Shown one piece after another: positions 55,951 to 64,000 of a stretch of DNA of 64,000 nt. Each line of letters begins with the position of its first letter. The first letter of the stretch is position 1. This DNA is from Sclerodactyla briareus (lineage: Eukaryota > Echinodermata > Holothuroidea > Dendrochirotida > Sclerodactylidae). The stretch spans positions 1-64,000 of the forward strand of contig JAODTK010004387.1 of assembly GCA_026419785.1 (NCBI GenBank), in the 5' to 3' direction. The translations under genes and the position numbers were made by a program. The notes beneath the pieces are model-generated. The model was not told the origin of the DNA and ran no database searches. It saw only the letters and a program-made list of their open reading frames with translations.

Positions 55951-56694
55951 GTATTCTGCCAGTCAAGTTTATCCTAAAAAAACATACAAACATGGTCTTC
56001 GCGTCAGGTACGAAGATAAGCGTGGCTCTGATGCGATGTCCAGACATCGGCTCCAATCACTATGCAGGCAGGGCGGATTTGAGGTTCATGCGTGCCCAAG
56101 GACAAAAAGAAGAAGAAACATATGCCCTTACAATACGTCCAAAGCAATCTGGTCGATTGTTGTAGTTTCGATGTGTTCCACTCCACTATTAATGGCCTGC
56201 ATGCATGTCATCCAGCCGTATCATCCGGCCGTGTTATAATTATCGTCGATAGCTATTGTGTATGAATAACAAGTGTTATGGAATCACTCCATTCCATCAT
56301 CGGTGACCCTCGTCTTCAATACCTAACGTTTGACAGTCAGCACTGTAATATCTGGAGTATTTATGATCAGACAACAATGGGATGGGAGGCTGTTATTTTA
56401 TGGTGGAAAGATTATGAAATACACTATCAAATTTAAACAACAGTTACGCCAGTTAACTAAGCCGCTATAGGCACCTGAACAGAAATTCTCTTATCAATTA
56501 AATTGGGCCTGCCCTGATCTATAATTTAACCCTGAATTCTAACAAAGAATTCGATAAGTACTATAAAATACGAACATTCAATCATCAAAAATCTTGCCAG
56601 TCAAAGTGCGCTTTAACTGGGCTCAAAGTCGGCGGTTTAACGACTAACGGAGAGAACATTCAATCAACACTAAGTTATTCGAGTGTGCTCGTCA

Positions 56695-57072
56695 TCAACA
56701 GTCAGATGGGTACATATGGAATGCTGAAGGACACGAAGCGAACATTTTCCCACTAGTGTTGAGGGCATTCTTAAAGCGATTGCTTGGGGTTAGCTCTAAC
56801 GCAGATAGCACTAATGTCAACTTTATGTTCCCTGCTCTGTTCGAGATGAAGCTGTCGTACCTCTTCTTCGTCAGTAAGAAACCCAATATTTCTTTCCAAG
56901 CCACAGTGCAGTAAGAAGCCGTGGAATCGTCAAAGGCGCATGCTAGGGCGAATAAGGAAGTGCGGGATAGATAAGGCTCTGCCCAAAAGCTCACACTTCG
57001 TTTCGAATTATCGTTTTCTGCGCCTATGGTCGTCGAATATAATTGCCTGGGAAATATAAAGGTTTGGTTCAA
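56695..57072 (-). CDS. Hypothetical 125-codon ORF
   Basis: A single frame from 57,072 to a TGA at 56,695. The predicted peptide has ordinary composition (for example VAWKEILGFLLTKKRYDSFI) and no low-complexity cause for its length. No signal peptide or known motif. It could be one exon of an unrecognised gene or chance. Confidence 0.3.
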   Translation of the reverse strand: MNQTFIFPRQLYSTTIGAENDNSKRSVSFWAEPYLSRTSLFALACAFDDSTASYCTVAWKEILGFLLTKKRYDSFISNRAGNIKLTLVLSALELTPSNRFKNALNTSGKMFASCPSAFHMYPSDC

Positions 57073-57079
57073 AGATCGC

Positions 57080-58536
57080 AGAGTTATCGCATAGGACTGT
57101 TGATCACTGCTTTCTTTTCAACAGACAATCAATTGTGTAACTGAAGAGAATGTGTGAAGTAAATGATTTCTTGTTATCATCATTCTGGTCCATTTCCACC
57201 AACATGCTAGTCTTACTCTCACGACAGTTAGCCCGAGAAACAACCAGTAACCTAAATATTCATCATATCTTATTACTTCGACCAGTCCAGTGGTACCATT
57301 GGCTCATCCGTTGTCTGGAATCAATATCGAGTTTTTCATAGGTTCAGTCGACATTAACCCACAACGATTAGTGCCTGAAGGGGATTTTTTGCCTCAGCGG
57401 TGCAACTGAGAACTTCTGAGTATACCTATAAGGGCAACAGTTTAGCCCGAGAGAATGATCGAGATCACTCTATTTCAATAACGTTGATTAAAATCTAGTC
57501 TAAGAGCTGACATTAGCGCGCAATACAACTCGCTGACGTCTGCCGTCTGTGGCCGTTAATGATCTTGTGGTCATTGTTCATGCTCCTGCAAGTTATCATG
57601 TAGCGATTACCAGACGTGTACGCAGGCTAAGCCTATATTTAATGTCTTCTTGAAAAAAAACGGAAGTTCTAAAACATCTACAAGAGATACTTTCCATCAT
57701 TAACTTTGGTCTGGGTACGTCGGATACGTTAATCCCTCTGAGTTGAACAGTTGAATAAGAAGGAATGAAAAAACGTTATCGCCACCATGTATAGAAGAAA
57801 TGTGAGTTACAGCATTGTAAGAGAGTGGTATGCCACACATAGGTGGGGAAACTTTCAGCGGTCCAAGAATTCAGTATGATGGGTTGAATAGATTGATACT
57901 TATATTTCAATATGTATGTCACTGATTAATGTGCATTCTTGTCATCCTGCTGGAGCAATGAAATGCGCGGTGGGTGTATAGGCCGATATTGTTTGAAGGA
58001 ATGTTCATCTTCGGCAGACAGTATACGTTAGACTGCCAACACACACGGAGTGCCAGTAAATCGTGTATGTATTAGTTCAGCGGTTATGAATGTAACCCAC
58101 CCACACTACTGTATATAATATTATACACTATAGGCATACTCAAGGAATGGCACTGCATCGTTGGAACGATGAATGAAAATATTGACCTAACGTCAGGAGT
58201 TGTTTCTGCTCTTTCATATTGCGGTGTCCTGATTAATCGTTTTCGTGATTCTTACGGTAAGTTGGGGACTAAGCCCTGTTCATCACATAAATCACTGTGG
58301 ATTGGCTATCTTGTAGTCTAGGCTATCCTATATACACTTGTTGTGTGCATCCTGTAGATGCAGGTTGCTTCACTAAGTTGGACCTCTACGATGTTCAGGT
58401 CAACAGGCGGTAGCAGTGTGTATTTGCCATAGTGGGTTGTCATTTGCTTGGTTTGCTTTGTTTTGCTTTTTTCTTGCTCTCGTTGGCTATAGGTATGGAA
58501 GCCAAGGGATATTCTCTACTCTCCTTGTACTTGTTG
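57080..58536. other. No gene seen
   Basis: AT-rich, short frames only. A TTGCTTGGTTTGCTTTGTTT pyrimidine-rich phrase at 58,446 precedes the B2 element by about 70 bases. Confidence 0.5.
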
Positions 58537-61500
58537 GGGTCTTGACGTGGGTCATTTACCAAACTTAGACGTTGGACCATAGGTATGACCGAATCGTTTG
58601 AGGTCACTACTCACAATGTTTCAAATTTACTTGGATCAATCCTAACCATAAACCTAAACGCATGACAGTATGGCATGCTGACATTAGTTTGGCAGCAGTC
58701 CATCTGCTCTCCGAGGCCGCAACCAGATAGTGGTTAAACTGGCTACGCAACCTGCCTTGTGCTTAGGCAACCTGGGGACGTGATGGCTGGTTTCATGTTG
58801 ATGGCATGAACATAAACACAGCTGTCTAACACAGTGTAGTATGCCTAATTTTGCCGAATCCTTATTCTATAACTATAATATTCCTTTATCTAACCAGTCC
58901 TCTAGTCTTCGATGAGTGGAGACCCTTTGATTGTCCCGGGCATAATGTGGTAGCCGTGATTCTTTCTCCTGCAACTATTCTCCTAGATCTTTTCATAGTG
59001 GTACACCAAATCAATGACCTTAGCCTAAGCATAACTAAACCCCAGCGTATTAACATTGAGGTACTCGTAGCCAACTTTTTGGGTGTCAGAAGTAAACTTG
59101 CTGATCTGGATTGTTGTATTGACATGAATGACCCCTATGTTATTATTGGCACTGAAGCTCATCCACTCCATTTCATTAGTATCCTGAATTTGCTTCCACC
59201 TCGAAATCAAGTTATTCGGAATGATCGTGATTTCGATAACTTCAATAATGTTAGCGTAGTCTTAGCTGTCAAGTGTGACCTAAAAGCGACTCACAAACTT
59301 GATCTTGACTCTGAAGAGAAGCTGTCTGGATCTTGTCCATAAATTATATGATTCGTGCCTTTTACATCTCTCAGCAGTTTGGTAAAACCATTGCGTATAT
59401 GGAGCATCTAAAAAATAATATCTCAGTAATATCCAGAACGCGAGCCGCTGTCCCATTTCTACCAATATTAATTGGGAATCCCAGTCTCTCATATCCAATG
59501 CTCAATATGCTAACCTGTTCAAATTTTCATGCTTGATCTTACTGCTGATTTTGAGCTGGGTAACATTGTCATTCAGCCGACCGGTATCAACAACATTATT
59601 GACGTTATAATCACCACCACTCCCACCCTCGTTGAAAAATCTGATTCTCGGCTCAAGTGATCACGACGGTCACACGCTGGGCATTATCAACTCTGAACCC
59701 GTGGTGATAGAAATGAACCTAGAGAGGTACAGTGAAGTTGATGTTAGGGTTATCGAAGACACACAGTTAAACAGTTAACCTAAATTTGAGAGGTAAGTCT
59801 GTCATGAATACCCACATTCCTTCGGGTATATCTAGTAAACACAAACTGACGCCATGGATTGGCGTGGCATCAAACAACTACTCAAAAAGGATCAGCAAGA
59901 AAAAAGACACTTCATCAATTCTCTGTCAACTGCTTTCATACTCTCCTAAGCTCAATCATGAAGCTAACAGGTGGCACATCTGAGTCTGACAATCTTGCAA
60001 AGGCCAATATCCCTAATGAACAGTTCAAGCCTGTGTTTAACCAGGAGAAAGACCCCCCCCCCCCCCCCTCCCACCCAAGTTGGTACCGAGCATTATCCCA
60101 CTATGCCCGATTCCACTTCCACCACTTTCGCTGTAGTAACTAAACTAGTTTGAGATTCGAATATGCACAGATCCCCTGAACCTGATGGTATTCCAGCTCA
60201 TCGTCTTAGCAATGCAGCCCATTGTTGTGATGACTGATTGGGATCTAACTTACTATTCAGAATCAGTCATCATAACAAACCATTCGCGGATAACGAAAAT
60301 CTACCAATTGACTTCGCGCCCATTTTGAGACATTCAAAATATTCTACTTAATATGCACGATGGTAAGATGATTACGATATCCAATATCCAGTTCATATGC
60401 AAAGTCCATTTCCTTGGGCGGTGTTAGATTTCGTGTGCCTTCGGACTTCACTTTCCCCTCTTATGCACGTAGCCGCTTAGAAGAGTTCGGTGCTGCCCTG
60501 GAAAACTTTGCTCCGTGGGGAGATTACCATAACATAGGAGCGATAAGATGACACGGTGCCTCATATGGTAATATTTGAGAGGGATGCCTTTGTCAACTGC
60601 AGCATGCGTGTCCAAAGATAATAATTAACGGGATACGATTCCTCTCAAGCCTTTCGTTAATGTAATGTTGCTCGCAATAGTGATGGCAGATTCATATCGT
60701 TTGTGTGGCCTTTTCAAATGTCTGGGCTCTGTGAAAAGCTCCAATGCAAATTGCACAATGGACATCAAAACCTGGACTGGAATGACCAAAGGAGAAATTA
60801 TCTTCAGGACATCTGGAATGATGGCAACCTTCCAACAGAGCCAAAAATGAAGCTGGTTAAGATACGGAAGCAAATGAAAACCGGCTGCTTGCTGCTGAAA
60901 TCTGCTGTTGGATCTGGAGACGAATAATAAAAGTCAGCTGGGAAAATAAAAAAGGACAAACCGAGGCCTCATCGGAACACTCTCAAATCACCCAAATAAT
61001 CGAACCAAATCGTCTCCTACGAGAAAAAGATCAAATGTTCCAACAGGTTCAGTAAATCTTGAACAAAACTTATCAGTTTCGATTGAAACTGGTCATATAC
61101 TCTATTCCTTATCTGGTAGGTGCCCATTTGATTCGATTTTTTTTGGTCAAATTTTACCAGAACGTATTTATGAGTCAAATGGGGTGTCGATCAATCAAGA
61201 TCATTGAGAAGAACGGGCATTCATGAGTAATTCCTCTGACCTTCACAAAATAGAACATTTTCTATGAACGATGAGCAAGCGAGATGCATATCGAAAAAAT
61301 AAATTCTACTTGATCTGACTCTAACTGTATTCAGTGGATTCCAGTCTTGTAAATAGTATCCGCATTTGCTATAGCAAGCACCTCTCATATTTTCGAACAG
61401 TGGCTGGCGATTCTAGCACCGCTACGGCGACGACAGCGGTGCTTGTGGCTCAGTGAGCCACGAATGGTTACTTCAAAATTAAACATAGATAATATTCAGC

Positions 61501-63175
61501 GCTAACTGCTACCATATTCGCCCGATTTCAAGTTTGTTGGGGACACGCCTCCATGTTTATGTACACGTCGAATTGATACAAGTTGGCACGTTGCTTTCAG
61601 AGGATATTAACCCCCAGCCAGGGAAAGTAAGATAAGTGGTACTTTCCGGTGGAAAACTATTCTTCGAGCTATATAATGGTGGCATCAAGATTGCGGGAAT
61701 TCCATCTGACACATGTGGAATCCACGGTCCTGAGAGTGGGTAGCAAGATAGCCTCTTCTATTTTTCTTTGTTATTCATTCCCAATAATCCTAACTTTCAC
61801 TGAAGTTGTTACATCGGTCAGTGACCTAATCCGTTACCTAATCCGACTGAAAGTATTTGCTTGGGCCGCATCAACCTACAATGGTCAGCACTTAAGTGGG
61901 TTAAACTAATTCTACACAATTTGACAGACTTGTGACACAACACTGGTCATGATGAAAAGGTTAATTACGCAAGAGATACAATAGCAGATTGTTTGGTAAC
62001 GAAATAAAAAAAAAATCGCGGTATAGTGACATGATTATCATGCGGTAGAAAAATAGTCATTTTGGGGAAATTTTCTATATACCTCATATTATATTACCTT
62101 CTCCCAAACTCATGCTTTCGAACTGAGCGCACTAGAATTAGCTACAGGTGTTATAATGTTATATCCACATGATTATAATGCAGCATATAGGTCGGTATTT
62201 GCACTAGTATACTAATAATACTGTGCTAGTGCGTGTATGGTAGTTGTGGTGATATTTCTGTCTTGAAGTTTAGCACCTACGATTGATACATGATTAGTTA
62301 GATGTTTCGGGGGGGATCATAATCTTTTGCAATTGTTTGATTCATTACTCTTTTTTCATTGTTTGCAGTATCCAGGTTTTCTGTGATATGAAGGAATAAT
62401 ACTCTGATGCAATTTATTTATGTTCGCCCTCGGGTTGGGGTATTTTGAAGTATTGTCGAAAAAATGACTGAAACTGTGTGACCGCCTCTCTAATTTGGAA
62501 GTAGGAACATTTATATGGCCATTTTTGCATGGTCGGAGGCTTAAACCTATGCATCTATATAAATCAAGTAATCAGCAGTTTCAGCCGAGAGTCATGTATA
62601 TAGGCGGCTTATGGGCCTTTGTTGATGAATAACTGTAACAGATACGCAAAGAGCTGGTATTAGATGTAAACAACATTTGTTCGAATAAGTAGGGGAATAT
62701 CGTGGGTATACACTGAAACCCCCAAACCCCAAATCCCAAAAGATGGGAAATATTATGCGACTCAGTATTCTAGGTTTGTATGTTGCCGTCGTAGATTGTT
62801 TTTATTAGCTAGCTGTGTTCCATCCCATATCCGCTAATCAACAGTTACCATTGCAGATGGTTCCATGGCGACTGAGATGATTACGTATCGTAGATGAACT
62901 ATTGTGGAGAAGATTTTCAACGAACTTGACCTTTGCAACTTAATATTGGAATCCAGAGACCATTCTCACGCGTGCTGGCGGGCATCTGGCTAAAGTGAAC
63001 TGGGCTTAATCAGTTCTTGATTCAGCCCGTCCGAGGTACTCCTTTCACGTTTCAGGCGAATTCACACATCTCTCGTCATGAAGGGGTGGGGTAAGCTTAT
63101 CCGTTCAGACCATTCCTTGGACCGAGAGCACGAAGGTCTCAAGAACCATGAAATAGAGGGTTTACTAATTTACGT
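58537..63175 (+). mobile_element. Dispersed element B, copy 2
   Basis: Colinear with 811-5,672, from CTTGACGTGGGTCA at the left to AAGAACCATGA / GTTTACTAATT at the right. It is slightly shorter because it lacks the SINE and has other small gaps. It has no copy of repeat A beside it. The left third carries the LINE-type endonuclease region. A second, unmatched stretch CCCCAAACCCCAAATCCCAAAA near 62,718 is specific to this copy. No reverse transcriptase is seen. Confidence 0.8.
58851..59342 (+). pseudogene. LINE (CR1/L2/jockey-like) endonuclease domain fragment
   Basis: A 163-codon frame contains, in order, a leader, SKLADLDCCIDMNDPYVIIG then TE (59,092-59,155), NQVIRNDRDFDNFNNVSVVL and AVKCDLKATHKLDLDSEE. 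These follow the APE-endonuclease order ADLDxYIxxxxPxVIxxTET, xVIRxDR, GGVLIAVK and xxATxxxDL. The Glu of TE would be the metal-binding catalytic residue. The usual Trp after it and the GG before VLIAV are lost. Downstream pieces in other frames (to ~60,200) resemble the FN..DINW, SDHD and linker motifs. The copy is broken and lacks a reverse transcriptase. Confidence 0.75.
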
Positions 63176-63394
63176 AACAATTACTATATTAGCTATACTC
63201 TCAGATAGTCTAGAAGTTTGGGTAGGGTGTGCATATTGATAGGTTTATACGCTCTTGTCCACTGCCAAGGGCTAGGCTCCCACGACCAATTATGAAATTG
63301 GAATAAATCGGAAAGAAACAATTGACTGTGCGTTACAATGTTTCAATACTAGCACACTAAGATGATATATTCATTAGCTGTATTCTTTCTATTT

Positions 63395-63713
63395 TTCTAT
63401 TCAAGGCCCAGCAGGTGGCGACCTGGATCCGACCTTATTACCCCTGAGAAGCCTTCACCAGGAAAACACGGAATAAGGCAATGCCTCTTTGGCGGTACCT
63501 TAACTGCGGGGTGGAAATAATCACACGCAGAAGGCAACTTGGAAATGGCCTACCCCTCGTTTGTCCCTGCTTCAATCCCTCGTGCTGAGCGCCCAGCGAG
63601 AAGGCAACAGGTTCCATTTTGAAGGTCTTTGATATGACCCGAACGGGAATCGAACCCGGTCTCCCGGGTGGAAGGCAGGCCGACGACTCGATTGTGGCAA
63701 CCACTCGGTCAAT
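63395..63713 (-). mobile_element. tRNA-derived SINE family S3, copy 2 (minus strand)
   Basis: On the minus strand the head starts TGACCGAGTGGTTGCCA (box A, plus coordinates 63,695-63,711), passes an anticodon-like GCCTTCCACCC, and has a perfect box B GGTTCGATTCC (63,646-63,656). Acceptor ends TGACC and GGTCA pair. The body matches 55,659-55,950. The acceptor stem and D arm are too degraded for a working tRNA gene. The 88-codon frame across it is not a gene. Confidence 0.85.
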
Positions 63714-64000
63714 GATTTGTGGTATCTAATTAGTGAGTTCGAACAGAATAGATTAGATTATAATATTTGAACCGAGAACTGGTCATATATTGATTTGATC
63801 CCTTTTTCTGGTTGGTGCATGTCCATCAGATTTAGGTAAGATTGACCAGGCTGTTTTTTAGGGTGTACGGGAACACGTTCTGCATTGTCGAACAGGTCAG
63901 TGCCGTTATGTAGCGCAGCGCCGCCTGTAGAGATTTTCGTACAGAATCTAGCTAGATAGGAAGCCTAACTCATGTGCCTCTACCATAGCAGTCTCTTGAT
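63714..64000. other. No gene seen
   Basis: Short unremarkable stretch to the window end. It resembles the 61,030-61,150 stretch of B2 loosely in CTGGTCATATATTGATTTGA and TCTGGTTGGTGCATG, suggesting another scrap of element B. Confidence 0.35.

Noticed and set aside
63632-63713. A functional tRNA gene on the minus strand.
   Set aside because: Box A and box B are good, but the acceptor and D arms do not pair properly and the flanking body matches SINE S3 at 55,659. It is a SINE head.

Overview
The window looks like metazoan, intergenic, repeat-rich nuclear DNA. There are no operons, no ribosome binding sites and no long uninterrupted host ORF (the longest open frame is 163 codons). It does hold tRNA-derived SINEs, decayed LINE (non-LTR retrotransposon) reverse-transcriptase and endonuclease pieces, a MITE with terminal inverted repeats, AT-rich microsatellites, minisatellites and many diverged segmental copies. 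Overall composition is AT-rich. The short word TAGGCCTA/TAGGCCT recurs often. I associate that word and the SINE types with marine invertebrates, perhaps deuterostomes, but this is a weak inference.

Layout. 1-7,910: an ~0.8 kb direct repeat (A1, 1-805; A2, ~7,090-7,910) brackets a ~6.3 kb segment. Its first 4.9 kb (B1, 811-5,672) recurs at 58,537-63,175 (B2). B carries a decayed LINE-type endonuclease region, and B1 alone holds a SINE at ~3,720-4,025. 9,500-13,000: AT microsatellite, a hairpin-bearing tandem repeat, a tRNA-like relic, two copies of a ~0.5 kb SINE family and one copy of a MITE. 12,860-17,285: a segment bracketed by ~0.45 kb inverted repeats, with a 157-bp tandem array and a short Cys-rich ORF inside. 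17,400-25,000: (TA)n, C/G homopolymers, a 286-bp tandem duplication and long featureless stretches. 25,083-25,910: LINE reverse-transcriptase fragment on the minus strand. 26,085-26,580: SINE copy. 28,216-29,880: two tandem arrays. 29,916-30,855: two exon-like minus-strand stretches, one encoding a membrane segment. 31,318-32,110: 3' part of another minus-strand LINE with the FADD reverse-transcriptase box. 36,975-38,720: a domain of degenerate to perfect repeats of the near-palindrome CCAGTTGAACTGG. 38,990-45,100: a ~3.3 kb segment duplicated in tandem, the second copy carrying a GC-rich insertion and (ACAT)n/(CA)n tracts. 45,600-58,500: mostly featureless, with a SINE copy, a complete-looking MITE, a second SINE family and a few small ORFs, one shaped like a short secreted peptide precursor (53,548-53,730). 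58,537-63,175: B2. 63,395-63,713: reversed copy of the second SINE family.

The window therefore reads mainly as layers of transposition and local duplication. Copies allow relative dating: the SINE in B1 post-dates the B1/B2 split because B2 lacks it. No confident complete host gene is visible. The most interesting leads are the two SINE families, the MITE, the inverted-repeat-bracketed segment, the CCAGTTGAACTGG domain and the secreted-peptide-like ORF. Nothing here can be called a new biological system from sequence alone.
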